Shown here one piece after another: positions 1-11,676 of a stretch of 64,000 bases of DNA. How positions within the stretch are numbered: position 1 is the stretch's first letter; every line of letters starts with the position of its first letter. The stretch is taken from positions 1,300,501 through 1,364,500 of the forward strand of contig JAIQDT010000226.1 in assembly GCA_021521415.1 (NCBI GenBank). Reading direction: 5' to 3'. The DNA is from Bidens hawaiensis. Taxonomy: Eukaryota; Streptophyta; Magnoliopsida; Asterales; Asteraceae. The notes under the pieces were generated by a model. That model was not told the origin of the DNA. It saw nothing but the letters and a program-made list of their open reading frames with translations, and did not search any database. The position numbers and the translations under genes are program-made.

Positions 1-193
1 TATATTTTGTTTTAAACATGTTAACGTACTATTGGTAAAACTTATGTGATAACGCCTAGTCGGTAATGAAACTCGGAACAATGTAATACGTTTAAATTAT
101 TGTAGTGGTGTTTTCTTTATAAACAATACTGTTGGTATCAGATGTGTCTGTTGCATCCCGTGTACGTTTCCGCTGCGGTTACGGGGTGTTACA
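1..193 (+). repeat. 3' end of the 5' LTR of element A
   Basis: This is the last 193 bp of the left LTR, ending in GTGTTACA and followed four bases later by the primer binding site. It is co-linear with 9201-9393, with a single substitution near position 137 (G here, A in the 3' LTR). Confidence 0.95.
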
Positions 194-198
194 GAACT

Positions 199-210
199 TG
201 GTATCAGAGC
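199..210 (+). other. Primer binding site of element A (initiator tRNA-Met)
   Basis: The 12 bases TGGTATCAGAGC are the complement of the 3' end of plant initiator tRNA-Met, the usual primer for minus-strand synthesis in plant LTR retrotransposons. They lie just inside the 5' LTR. Confidence 0.93.
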
Positions 211-480
211 CATTGGTTATAAAGAATTAGGATGTCTTTTAAAGATACCTAAAATATAACCAGTAGCTCAAGTATTATAGGATCTGAATATCAACTAATA
301 ATTTATTGTGACGAGGTCTGGATGAACTTGGATGGACAAGTGAGTTATTATGGTCCGGAACATAATAACAGACTTGTCCGCACGAGGGAATTCAGGGGAA
401 GTCACGGGGGACTTTAATAGGTAAAATTGGCAACATATGTGCAAATATATGATAATATTGTGTGTGGTCAAGTTGTATAT

Positions 481-550
481 GTAAGTGTGTATTAATTTGA
501 TTACGATTTACACTATGGAAAGAACTATATGTTTGTTAACTTGTGTGCAG
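481..550 (+). other. Putative short intron in the leader of element A
   Basis: A consensus 5' splice site (GTAAGT at 481) is followed 70 bp later by a pyrimidine/G-rich acceptor ending TGTGTGCAG at 550, seven bases before the ATG of the upstream ORF. A second acceptor-like site (TTGTGTAG, about 1519-1526) directly precedes the gag ATG at 1528. One donor could therefore feed either ORF. This is inferred from splice-site consensus only. Confidence 0.4.
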
Positions 551-556
551 GTTAGA

Positions 557-1156
557 ATGTCAAGAACACCTAGTGCATCGATGGAGGAGGAGCCGGAGGA
601 GGTCAGCTCCGGGAACTCTGGGAGCCTCCCCGTATCATCCAGCTCTGAGCCTAGCGAGGCTAGTGTTAGGAGCTCTAGCCAATCCTCCCCTGCCAGGGTT
701 GCTAGATCTCCTACCCCACCCGCACCACAGGCCGTCCCTATCCCTCCCGGATTCGGACCCCGCCTCACGGCGCGGATAAGTGTTCCTCAGGTCCCACCTA
801 CCTCGCCCCCACCCAGACCTGCTACCCGCAGGGGCGAGTCCTCCCGCTCCCAGCCCGAGCCTGTGACTCCACCTGTGTGGGGTCTCCCCAGGCAGGAGAG
901 GGACGCGGCGGCGTGGCTACGAGTGCTCACCGAACAGGTGAATGAGCACTCCGCCGCCTTGACGGTGGGGGTACAGAGGCGGATGTACCTAGGGGATTGC
1001 ATACTGGACCACCAGTATGCGATTTCGCAGCTGAAGAGGGAGTGCTCATACTCCAAGTGGATGATCGGCCGGATGGAGACGCGGATCCGGTTTATGCTGG
1101 CTGTGATGGTGGTGTTGGTGGCGGTGTTGGTGGGTTTGGTATACCACCGTGTTTAG
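557..1156 (+). CDS. Extra ORF upstream of gag, 199 aa, proline/serine-rich with C-terminal hydrophobic segment
   Basis: I do not recognise this protein. I take the ATG at 557, behind a splice-acceptor-like site; the open frame extends upstream to 485. Residues about 1-115 are low-complexity and rich in Ser, Pro, Glu and Arg. About 115-175 is a folded-looking segment (WGLPRQERDAAAWL, then RRMYLGDCILDHQY). The last roughly 22 residues are strongly hydrophobic (MLAVMVVLVAVLVGLVYH), as in a tail-anchored membrane protein. No signal peptide, zinc knuckle or enzyme motif is visible. Base composition is clearly more GC-rich than the flanks, and the frame is unbroken for 600 bp, which favours real coding. 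It lies between PBS and gag, where most Tekay elements have none that I know of. Element C has no obvious counterpart. Confidence 0.6.
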   Translation: MSRTPSASMEEEPEEVSSGNSGSLPVSSSSEPSEASVRSSSQSSPARVARSPTPPAPQAVPIPPGFGPRLTARISVPQVPPTSPPPRPATRRGESSRSQPEPVTPPVWGLPRQERDAAAWLRVLTEQVNEHSAALTVGVQRRMYLGDCILDHQYAISQLKRECSYSKWMIGRMETRIRFMLAVMVVLVAVLVGLVYHRV

Positions 1157-1527
1157 TTGTGTTAGGATGGGAGTAGACAGGGACCGTTTTTTGATACTCT
1201 GTGTAAGCAGTTAGTGGTGATGCTAACATAGAGTAAATCTTGGGTAGTTATAATACAACCACTGGCCCTTAGGGGGGTCTCTTTTGGGGTATATCGTTAT
1301 AGATACTTTTGGGTATCATTCAAGCACTGACCCGTTGTGGGTTATGTCGAGATGATGCCGACATAGGCCCTATGTAGGAAAACTTAACTTATGTAATGAT
1401 GACAGGAAAAGTATGTGAACTGACAGGGATGTAATATGTACTAATGTTTGTTAATGAATTGAATGTTTGTTGTGTTTTATGATTGGAACTTGTATTAATT
1501 ATATATATTTTCTTGATGTTGTGTAGA
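1157..1527 (+). other. Non-coding stretch between the extra ORF and gag of element A
   Basis: I find no ORF or repeat here. The 3' end (about 1485-1526) is T-rich and ends in TTGTGTAG two bases before the gag ATG, which looks like a 3' splice site. Confidence 0.5.
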
Positions 1528-4500
1528 ATGGCACCAAAACGTTCAACCCAATTGTCGGAAGTGGACGTGAGTCGTTTGATTGCTCAACAGTTAGAGGCGG
1601 CGATACCGGATATAGTATCGTGCATCGCCGCCAGTATTAACAATTCGGCCAATCCAACCCCTCCGAGCAATCAAATGACCACCAATAATGACGGGGAACA
1701 AAATGTTAATCCTCCACAGAATGATAACACGATTCCGAGTAATGACGCACCGCCTAGGGTGGTCGTTACAGACAGTAATGGCCCTATACCTACGGTAGAG
1801 ACGAACCGTACTGAACCGATTCGTGTATCCAGGGGATGTTCGATCAAAGACTTTATGTTGTGAAAACCTCTAGAGTTTAGCGGGTCTGAAGGACCAAATG
1901 GGTTGGTTAAGTGGATGGAGAAAATAGAATCCGTTGTGAATATCAGCAACTGCCCTGAGGATTGTGTTGTTAAGTATGCTACCTGCACATTCACGGACCA
2001 TGCCTTGACATGGTGGAACACGATAGTGCAGACCCGGGGTCAGGCGGCAACAAACCGCATGACCTGGACAGAGCTCAAGGCTCTTGTACTGGAACACTTC
2101 TGCCCGAAAAACGAATTGCAAAAATTAGAAAATGAATTGTGGAACCTGGAAATGCAGGGGGCAGACCATTTGGGTTATACGAACCGGTTTAATGAGTTGT
2201 CGCGTTTGGTACCATGGTTGGTCAACCCAGAGTCGAAGAGGGTTGAGCGTTATATTTGGGGGCTAACTCCAGTTGTAAGGAGTATAGTCAATTCTGGGGG
2301 ACACCAGACGTATGAGGGTGCGGTGACGCAAGCTGGTATCGTCACGTATGATTTCGTAAGGAGCGGGTCACTGAAGGTGGCGGGAGAGTCCGCTGGGGGA
2401 AAGCGGGGTACACATGACCATAGGATCCAGGAAAAGCAGCAAGGTAAACGTGCTAGGCCCACTGCCCAGAACTACGCCATGACTAGTTCAGGCGGAAGGC
2501 AAGAACCGCAGAGGGGAACGTTTCCTAAGTCTGGGAAATGCGGTTACCACCATGGTGGCATGTGCAAAGAGGTGGTGTGCCACCGGTGCGGTAGGATTGG
2601 GCACTACGCACCGAGTTGTAGGACAAACCTGAACAACTTGAACCGGCATCCGCAACCTATCCGTGCGCAGCCATTTAGGACCCAATCAGCCCGACAACAA
2701 AACCCACAAGGAAATCAAGTGATGACCACCAGTCGTGCTTGCTTTGAATGCGGTGGCACAGATCACTTCAAGAGAAACTGTCCGAAGCTGAGCCAGGGAG
2801 GAATTGGGCGGCAAACTGCGAGTCAGGCATCGTCGTCCAATCCGGCGCGAGGCCGAGCATTCGTGATGGGGGCGAACGAAGCACGCCAGGACCCTAGTGT
2901 AGTGACAGGTACATTCCTCGTCTCTGATCATTACGCTTCTGTATTATCTGATACAGGCGCCGATAGGAGTTTTGTTTCCGTTATATTCCTGTCGATAGCA
3001 AACCTTCCAATTGGTGAGACCATAGAACCTTATACCGTAGAAGTCGCTAACGGTAAAACCATGATAGTTAATCGGATAGTTCGGAATTGCCCTTTTATTC
3101 TGAACGAACAATCCTTTCTGATTGACTTGTTACCGGTAGAATTGGGTAGTTTTGACGTGATAGTGGGAATGGATTGGTTAGCACGTAACAAAGTAGAAAT
3201 AAACTGTGAAAAGAAAATCGTCAAGATCCGGGTGTCAGATGACGAAGAGGTATTAGTGCAGGGTGAGAAGTCGGGCAATATGATACCGTGTATATCCCAC
3301 CTCAAGGTGTTAAAATATATACGCCAGGGATGCGTGGCGTATCTAGCGAGCTTGACGGCCACGGATCCTGAGGAAAAACGGGTGGACGATATCCCAGTGG
3401 TACGCGAATTTCCACAAGTTTTCCCAGAGGAACTTCCTGGATTACCGCCAACCCGACAGGTCGAATTCAGAATCGATTTATTACCTCAAGCTGGCCCTGT
3501 TGCTAAGACGCCCTACCGACTTGCACCATCAGAGATGCAAGAATTATCCGACCAATTGCAAGAATTGTTGGATAAAGGATTTATACGTCCTAGTTATTCC
3601 CCGTGGGGTGCACCGGTACTATTCGTGAAAAAGAAGGACGGAAGCCTTAGAATGTGCATTGATTACAGGGAGCTGAACAAGTTGACAATCAAAAATAGGT
3701 ATCCTCTCCCCCGAATTGATGACCTGTTCGACCAAGTGCAAGGTGCGAGCTACTTCTCAAAAATTGATCTTAGATCGGGATACCATCAGGTTAGAATTCA
3801 GGAGGATGATATCCCAAAAACCGCATTCCGGACTCGCTACGGCCATTACAAATTCTTAGTTATGCCTTTTGGACTAACAAATACGCCAGCAGTGTTCATG
3901 GATCTCATGAATCGAGTCTGTAAGCCCTACCTCGATAAATTCGTCATCGTGTTTATTGACGATATTTTGATATACTCGAAGAGTAAAGGAGAGCACGAGC
4001 AACACTTAAGATTAATCTTAGAGCTTCTAAATCAGGAGAAGTTGTATGCAAAATTCTCCAAGTGTAACTTCTGGTTACAAGAAGTGCAATTCCTTGGTCA
4101 CATTATAAACCATCAAGGAATACACGTTGATCCAAGTAAGGTTGAAGCAGTTAAGAATTGGCAAGCGCCTAAATCGCCAATGGAAATCCGCCAATTCTTA
4201 GGCTTAGCTGGATATTATCGTCGATTTATAGAGAACTTTTCCAGCATCGCCCAACCTTTAACCCTTCTGACCCAAAAAGATCGAAAGTATGAATGGGGTG
4301 AAGAGCAGGAAACGGCGTTTCAAACGCTAAAACAAAGATTGTGCCAAGCGCCGATCTTAAGTCTCCCCGACGGAGACGATGGTTTTGTCGTGTATTGTGA
4401 CGCATCCCGTAGAGGGTTAGGATGCGTGTTGATGCAAAATAATAAGGTCATAGCCTATGCTTCTAGACAGTTAAAAATACACGAGAAAAATTACACCACT

Positions 4501-6234
4501 CATGACTTAGAACTGGGAGCAGTTATCTTTGCACTTAAAATCTGGAGACATTATCTCTACGGTACAAAGTGCACCATCTTCACCGATCATAAAAGTTTGC
4601 AACACATATTCGATCAGAAAGAACTGAATATGAGGCAACGAAGATGGGTCGAGTTATTAAGCGACTATGACTGTGACATCCGTTATCACCCCGGCAAAGC
4701 TAACGTCGTAGCCGATGCCTTGAGTAGAAAGGATCGGGTTAAACCATTGCGAGTGCGAGCGTTGGGGATGATAGTTCAGTCGAACCTTTCGGATTTGATT
4801 CGAGTCGCTCAACGCGAGGCGTTGAAAGAGGACCAATTGGAAAAAGAAGGACTTTACAGTAACGAGAAGAATTTCGAACAGCGCGTGGACGAAATTCTCT
4901 ATTTCAAAGATCGGATTTGGATCCCGACCCTCCATGACCTTCGTGAATTAATCATGGACGAAGCGCATAAATCAAAATATTCCATACATCCGGGATCGGA
5001 TAAGATGTACAAGGATGTGAAGGAGTTCTACTGGTGGCCGGGTATGAAAAAGGATATAGCCACATACGTCGGCAAGTGTACGACGTGTGCGAGGGTTAAG
5101 GCGGAGCACCAGAAACCCTCGGGAATGTTACAACAACCGGAAATTCCTGAATGGAAGTGGGAGCAGATCACGATGGATTTTGTGACACACCTCCCCAAGA
5201 CGTCCCGAGGACATGATGCAATTTGGGTAGTCGTTGATCGATTAACCAAATCGGCACATTTTATTCCGATTAGAAATAACTATAACACAGAGAGGCTTGC
5301 GCAGATTTATATAAATGACATTGTGTCTCGTCATGGGATACCCATCTCAATCATCTCCGATCGGGATAGCCATTTCACCTCCAAGCTTTGGCAAGCTGTG
5401 CAAGAAGTGCTGGGAACGCGTATTAATCTAAGCACAGCTTACCACCCTCAGACCGATGGTCAGTCTGAGAGGACCATCCAAACCCTGGAGGATTTGCTTC
5501 GTGCATGCGTACTGGATTTTAAGGGAAGTTGGGATCAACATCTCCCACTCGTTGAATTTTCCTATAATAACAGTTACCATAGCAGTATAAAGGCAGCACC
5601 TTACGAAGCATTGTATGGACGGAAGTGCCGATCACCACTCTGCTGGACTGAAGTGGCCGACACACAGGTTATTAGATCAGATCTGGTCCAGGAAACGACC
5701 AGCAAAATCCTTGAAATTAAGAACAATCTGAAGGCCGCACGGGATCGGCATAAGAGTTATGCCGATACCCGTAGAAAACCGTTATCATTTGAGAAAGGTG
5801 CTAAAGTGTATTTGAAAGTATCACCTTGGAAAGGAGTAGTCAGATTTGGAAAGGCGGGGAAGTTAGCCCCTAGATACATTGGACCGTTCGACATTATTGC
5901 AAAAATCGGTCCTGTAGCATACCGATTAGAACTGCCTGATGAACTGAGTGCAGTTCACAACGTGTTTCACGTGTCGAACTTGAAAAGGTGTCTGTCGGAT
6001 GAGACATCGGTGTTACCTTTAGAGGGTGTCCAAATAAATGATAAGCTCAACATTGTAGAGGAGCCCATAGAAATAGTAGACGGGAAAATCAAGCAACTTA
6101 GACACAATAAGATCTCGTTGGTCAAAGTTAGATGGAACTCGCAACGAGGCCCAGAATATACTTGGGAACGAAAGGACGAATTTCGGAAGAAATACCCCCA
6201 CCTATTTCCGCAAAAGGAAGTAGTTGATGCGTAA
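1528..6234 (+). pseudogene. gag-pol: gag-pol polyprotein of chromovirus A, interrupted by one premature stop
   Basis: The frame from ATG 1528 to TAA 6232-6234 would encode about 1568 aa but has a TGA at 1861-1863, where related Gag proteins have a cysteine in the motif before KPLEFSG. After it the frame is open for more than 1440 codons. Domains on the downstream ORF (Met at 1903): Retrotrans_gag about 5-130; two CCHC zinc knuckles, [14 protein letters not shown] near 225 and [14 protein letters not shown] near 279; aspartic protease with DTGA near 350; RT with FIDD near 684; RNase H ([10 protein letters not shown]) near 830; integrase with HHCC finger near 1025-1070 and the D, D, E triad ([23 protein letters not shown]); chromodomain-like end about 1380-1435. 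All catalytic residues that I can see are present. The one stop in gag should remove Gag-Pol unless suppressed. Confidence 0.93.
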
Positions 6235-6258
6235 AATTTCGAGGACGAAATTTTTATA

Positions 6259-6270
6259 ACAGGGGGAGAA
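6259..6270 (+). other. Polypurine tract of element A
   Basis: The purine run around AGGGGGAGAA directly abuts the 3' LTR start TGTAACG at 6271, the expected place for the plus-strand primer. Confidence 0.9.
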
Positions 6271-9200
6271 TGTAACGATTCCGGCAAATTCAGGTATACC
6301 CTAGCCGGAATATACCATTTATGTGTTATTTAATACTAAATATATGAATTATAATGTGTTTGTACGAGTATATAAGATTCACAGTACGAATTATACTCGA
6401 ATGTACAGTTAGTCGTATTGGAATTACAATTAACCGATGAACGGTTATTGAAACCTGAACGAATCGGGGATTACGTCATAGATGAAATATATGATGTTTA
6501 GTAAGGTTTACGAAGTATTAAGGCTTCGGGATAAGTGAATTATAGCACAGAAAAAGGATTTCGATTTATTAGTACGTCGGTACGTTAAACGAAACCTTTA
6601 ACATCAAACCAAGCAAGAGACGATCGATCAAGCCGAAAAAGATGCACAATGACCGACAATATGATGTGTTGAGTCAATAAATGTCATGGTTTAAGTTTTT
6701 AAAGATTTTAAATCGGTTTTATATAAATTTTATTTTTAAGCCGAAAAACGACCGTTTTAGCCTCGTTTTAAGCCGAATTAAGTGTTTAACCGAAAAACGA
6801 ACTGAACCAGATTATCCACAACATTATCCGGATTACACAATCCAAATGTGTGGCCATGGTTTGAGATGTGGGCCCCCCCCCACACATACATGGACCGATC
6901 GGTCCATGATCACCCACACACACACTTCATTTTCTTTTTTCTACAATCCAACTCTCCAAATCCTCTCAACCCTTTACACATTCATCCAACCTCCTTTGAT
7001 TTATACCAAGAAACCGAGGTAAAGATCGGATTATAGTCGTGTTCATCGTCTTTTTCTCGAATCATTTACAAGAAAATGAGGTTTCAAGTGAAAAATGGGT
7101 GAAAACCCGAGATGAAACCGATTCTTGCATGATCAAGTGATGTATACAAGTTATACAATGGATCTTGGTCCAAGAAAGGAGTTAAAAGAGTCAAAAACGA
7201 AATTTTACGGTTAAAACCTTTGTTTTGATGTCTTAACCGAAACCATGAGAGAAATGGCTTGATTGTGGGTATAACTTGCTTGGTGTGGTGTTGTTGTGCT
7301 TGTAGGTGTTGTATCTAGTTGCTAGCAAAGGCTAGAAAGCAAGATCTTTGCGATCTAAAGCTAGAAACACAAGGTAGTTTGGTTTTTCGTATGGTTTGTA
7401 AGATTTGGACAGATTGTGGTAGACTTAGAGTTGAGTCATGAAATTTCACAGAGATGATCTACACATGAAAATATGAGATCTGTGAAATTTTGGTAATTTT
7501 TTGATAAAGGATGAATATTTGGTGAATTTAATGCTCGGTTTTGGCTAAAAATGGTGAAAAATAGCTAAACATCATGAACAATTCTGGAAAAATTTAGATA
7601 CGTTTTTTATAACATATAAAAGTCACACACAAAATTTCAGGTCCATTGGAGAAGTCTAAGTAGGCTTTTCGGTAAAACGAGTTCTAGGGTTTTCTAGCTC
7701 GGTTTTGGTTAAAATGGCATGAAAAATGAGTTTTTGGTTCTGTAAAAATTACTGGGAACTATATGGATGGCAGGAGTCATCTCAGAAAAATTTGGGATTT
7801 TTCTAAAGTCATTTGGTATTTTCGGCATATTTGGTGTTTAAATGACGTTTAAAAATAGATAAATAAATGTTAAATATAAAAATTAATTCTGGAAATATTT
7901 TTATAAAATTCCTTACTGTCAAAAACTGATTTGTGCAAAATTTCAAGATCCGAGACTAAACGGATATTTATTTGTGTTAAATGGAACTTAAAAACAAACT
8001 TTTAAGGCTTAAAACGTGTAAACCAGCAAAGTTCGCCTAAGCGAGCTGACTGGTGTATAAAAACCTTAAAAATGGACTATTTTCATGAAACGGAGTAAAT
8101 CAAGTAAAAATAAATCATCCGAAAGTAATTCGGATGATTTGGGTAATTTTACCCGATTTAGTCGTTTCCGGTATATTAAAGACGGAAACGGGCCCCGCGG
8201 CCAAACGGGGTGTCTAAACCGAGCTCTAATTTCACCACTTTAATTAAAATATCAATAACAACTATTTTCGGGCCGTATGTGGCCAAACTCATTTTTGAAA
8301 ACATAAAGACGAATAACCGTGCTAGGCACGCAAAACGAGAAAACAAACTAACGGTAGTTTTGACTAAAGAACTCTAAGTGATATCACAATCTAAGTCCTG
8401 AGAAGTGTATCGGGGATTAACATTGTCCCCGGATCGTGTACGGTACTGGGTTAACAGTGTCCCCGGACGTACCGGTTAACACGAATTTAAGTTATATTAA
8501 TAGAAATTGTGTAGTAACGACTTAGGGATCGTATTACAGATCCGGACAGGTAGCCGTGCCAGTATTACACCTCAGCTCACCAAAAAGGTGAGTTTTCACG
8601 AGCCCCCTTTTATTGAACTGTTTTAAATATTTTCCCGGGGCGGAAAGCATGTTTTTATCAAAGTGTTTAAGTACATGCCGATCGCATGGAAATGAATGTA
8701 TTATATAATGTTTATTGTACGGGAATCGTACGGTAGTGTATTAAGATGGTAATTGTCTGAGTTGCTAATATTGTTAGGCCCGAAACAGTGTTCTGGGTTA
8801 ACAGTGTCCCCAGAGGTTATTAAATGTATTTCTGGGTTAACAGTGTCCCCAGAGACTATTAAATGTATTTCTGGGTTAACAGTGTCCCCAGAGGTTATTG
8901 AATGTATTTCTGGGTTAACAGTGTCCCCAGAGGTTATTAAATGTGTTTCTGGGTTAACAGTGTCCCCAGAGGTTATTAAATGTGTTTCTGGGTTAACAGA
9001 GTTTTCACTTGTAGGCTCAGCATAATTACATCATTAATTTATGATTATTAAAATGATTTGTCATGGTTTACTTAAATTAGTGAAACTCACCAACTATTCG
9101 TAGTTGATCCGTTTTCTTTACATGCTTTCTAGGTACACCCAAATTGGAATGAGTGATACGTGCTTGATGATGTGTGCTATTTTGTGGAAGCTTAAGGGTC

Positions 9201-9393
9201 TATATTTTGTTTTAAACATGTTAACGTACTATTGGTAAAACTTATGTGATAACGCCTAGTCGGTAATGAAACTCGGAACAATGTAATACGTTTAAATTAT
9301 TGTAGTGGTGTTTTCTTTATAAACAATACTGTTGATATCAGATGTGTCTGTTGCATCCCGTGTACGTTTCCGCTGCGGTTACGGGGTGTTACA
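6271..9393 (+). repeat. 3' LTR of element A, 3123 bp
   Basis: It starts TGTAACG after the polypurine tract and ends GTGTTACA, giving inverted termini TGTAAC/GTTACA. About 6680-7020 is a CA/T-rich stretch that may be the R/leader region. A 39-bp minisatellite lies at 8793-8999. It shares long stretches with the LTR of element C in opposite orientation, so A and C belong to one family. Small ORFs inside it are not credible genes. Confidence 0.95.
8793..8999 (+). repeat. 39-bp tandem repeat in the LTR of element A
   Basis: Five full units and a partial sixth carry the core CTGGGTTAACAGTGTCCCC plus a variable spacer. The core can pair CTGGG with CCCAG. Isolated copies of the core occur at about 8411-8475 in the same LTR. 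Because 39 is divisible by 3, the array is open as a 13-residue repeat peptide, which I regard as accidental. Element C carries the same core with a different spacer (about 16134-16275). Confidence 0.93.
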
Positions 9394-11161
9394 CAACCAA
9401 ACGCCTATCACCGTTGATATTAATGTGATCCGAAGAGTACTTCAATTTGGAGATAACATTGACAATCCTTGTGAATTTGATAAGGAATTAATCAAGGGTT
9501 TATTTCGCCGTGTATTTTACGGTGGTGATGTCGGAGATTCTATGTATAACAAGAATGGTTTGTGTCTAACTTACAAGTATCTACTGCATGTGTTGATTCA
9601 TTGCTTGGGAGGTCGTAAAGGCGGCTTTGATGAATGTCGGATCATGTTACAGTCGGATTTCATTGCATTGGTACTTAACAAGCCGTTTAACTTCTCAGAA
9701 ATGATCTTCTATCATCTTAAGGAACAGTGTCTACAAACAGTTCAACGCAAGAAATTTCTCATGTATCCTCAGTTTCTACAATTAATTATTCAGGATTTGA
9801 TCCCAAATCTGGTGATTGATCACTCATTGGTGGAAGTTGTGTTACCACTAGATCACATGACGGGTGATATTGTACGAAGAATGAAGATCTATCGAAAGGA
9901 TAAACCTAGGACCAAATGTTTAATTAGTCATCTGGTGAATCCGAATTATGTATGTCCTGACAATTAGGGTTTAGCATTTTGTTCCAAATACCCGTACTTG
10001 TACTCGTACAGCACCCGTACACGTACCTGTACCCGTACCGATTTAACCTATTCGGTATGGGTATTGGTACTCATTTTTGTTGAATTTTGGTACAGATACA
10101 ATCGGGTACAGGTACGGGTACGGTACGGGTACATTTGGTATTTTGTACCTATTTGTATTATATAAGGGTTTAATTGAAATTCTTCATATTTAATATATAA
10201 AATAAAGTCTCCAACCTTGTTATTATTGAACAATTACCAAACGTTTCTTTAAAATTAAATACTAAACATCCAAGACTCAAACCAACAAACAAATCACTTC
10301 AAATTGGCGACAGAGTTAGGGTTCTTCAATACTATCTTATCATTAAATCGATGGCCAATTTGATACCTGTACAAATTTGGTACCCGTCACGTACATGTGC
10401 AAGTACCGATTTCTGGACTAATTCAGGTTGCTTGTTGCTTGTACCGATACCGATTCAAGATCATCAAAAATTTAGAAATAAAAAAGCAAAAGTGGATCAA
10501 AAACGGGTATTGTGCCAAAATACCCGTACCAAAACCCATACCCGTACCCGTACCCGTACCCGTACTCGTACCTTACCGAAAAATTTAGTACGAGTATTGG
10601 TACGTGTTTTTATTGATTTTTGGTACGAGTACAAATGGGTACAAGTACGGGTACAAATACAGGTACTTTCCCATGCTCATCCCTACTTACAATGATCGTT
10701 GGATCCATGATTATTCGGAATCTGAGCGTGAGGAAGGATCAGGTGGGAATGATGATGGTGGTGACGGTGGTAATGGTGGTGATGGGGATGCTGCTATACT
10801 TGAACAACAAGCTGCGGTTGAAGCCGCTTTAGCTGCTACAATTGCTGCTCAACACAAGCGAAAGGGTAAAGAGTTGGCTACTGAAGGATCCGCTAAGCGA
10901 CGAGTGTTGGCTGGTGCTGGCGTCTCTTTTCGAGTTCAGCCTCCAAGGTCGTCTGTTACTCAAAAACCGGTGGTGCTGCTTACTACTAGCACCCCAGAAC
11001 TCACTTTGACGACCACACTTACGTCTGTTCCTCGGCTTGGTATGATTCCTCAAACCGTTTTATCTAAAATACCAAGGCCTTCATCTGCTACATCGGTGAT
11101 TCCTCCTACACCGACTATGTTGCCTCCACAACCTATGAATTTTTCATTTTTGAGGCTTAAC
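9394..11161 (+). pseudogene. Left visible part of the third ORF of sirevirus B0
   Basis: The frame reading NQTPITVD, FDKELIKGLF, LHVLIHCLGGRKGG and FLMYPQFLQ closely matches the third ORF of element B at 31000-31400. It is cut on the left by element A, disrupted at 9965-10685 by a hAT-type element, and ended at 11161 by insertion of element B. It resumes at 49663. Removing the hAT element joins YVCPDN to DRW in frame, matching YVCPLEDRW in B. The stretch 10700-11161 holds Gly/Asp-rich sequence and a basic KRKG...KRR motif, likely nuclear localisation. I do not know the function. Confidence 0.88.
9965..10685. mobile_element. Non-autonomous hAT-type element, 721 bp, with inverted GTACCC subterminal arrays
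   Basis: The termini are inverted and start TAGGG (left TAGGGTTTAGCAT, right TAGGGATGAGCAT on the other strand), as in plant hAT elements. The flanks are an imperfect 8-bp duplication, CTGACAAT (9957-9964) and CTTACAAT (10686-10693). Excision in silico restores the B0 reading frame. Subterminal regions (about 9993-10135 and 10525-10670) carry many CCCGTAC/GTACGGG copies in opposite orientation, typical of hAT transposase-binding repeats. No transposase is encoded; the RT-repeat ORF here comes from the array. Confidence 0.85.
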
Positions 11162-11674
11162 TGTTAGTACACGGTTTTGCGTCTCGAGCCTTTGTATCTA
11201 TCGTTAATGTATTTGTCATTTAGTTATGTAATACATTATTAAGTTATTAAGTTAGTTCGCTAAAGTATAATCTAGTTCGCTAAGGATGTTTAGCGAACTA
11301 TATCTAAGCTATTAACCCTCCTGATTCGTTAAGGATGTTTAACGAATCAGGGGGTGATTCGCTAAGTTATTTCTTATTAATATATGTAACGAAGTGGACT
11401 CTAGTTCGTTATGGGATGTTAACGAACTAGATCCATCTTCTATATATAGTGAACACTGTTCACTATTAATTTAAAGTTTTGAGCTATAATTATCGAACCT
11501 TTGTCCAATTCTCTCTCAAGTTTCCTACTAATTATATACACATACATACAACTGATAATATATATACATATAACATACAATTAAGAGCAATTACGAACTA
11601 GATATGTATTTAGGTTAATCGTATAATCAGATCTAAGATCTATGTAGTGTTTAAGGATTAGCCGGATTAAAACA
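11162..11674 (+). repeat. 5' LTR of element B, 513 bp
   Basis: It starts TGTTAGTACACGG and ends AAAACA. It contains three perfect or near-perfect hairpins in about 11265-11430, for example CTGATTCGTTAA with TTTAACGAATCAG and CTAGTTCGTTA with TAACGAACTAG, upstream of a TATATATAG box at about 11441. The 3' copy has exactly the same length. Confidence 0.95.
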
Positions 11675-11676
11675 AG

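Larger units (their letters stand above)
1..9393 (+). mobile_element. Element A: Ty3/gypsy chromovirus (Tekay/Del type), 5' LTR cut by window edge
   Basis: This LTR retrotransposon runs 5' LTR end (1-193), PBS, an extra ORF, gag-pol with a chromodomain-like C-terminus, polypurine tract and a 3' LTR (6271-9393). Bases 1-193 match 9201-9393 with one visible difference, so the insertion is young. The right flank (from 9394) is the third ORF of copia element B0, which continues in frame, so A is inserted in B0. The left TSD lies outside the window and could not be checked; the five bases after the 3' LTR are CAACC. The order PR-RT-RNaseH-IN plus chromodomain and long LTRs (3.1 kb) fits Tekay/Del chromoviruses. 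Confidence 0.95.

Noticed and set aside
199..215. tRNA gene at TGGTATCAGAGC sites
   Set aside because: Only the 12-18 bases complementary to the tRNA 3' end are present; these are primer binding sites.
8793..8999. CRISPR-like regular repeat spacing
   Set aside because: Spacers are near identical, the setting is a plant LTR, and no cas gene is present; it is a minisatellite.
8753..9025. ORF encoding a 13-residue repeat
   Set aside because: It follows from a 39-bp minisatellite inside an LTR; the same array in element C is not kept open.
10010..10680. Telomere-like or centromeric satellite
   Set aside because: GTACCC words are limited to the subterminal parts of a TSD-bounded element and are inverted, so they belong to the transposon.
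10351..10695. ORF with an Arg-Thr repeat peptide
   Set aside because: It is the translation of the GTACCC array of the hAT-type element, with no independent support.
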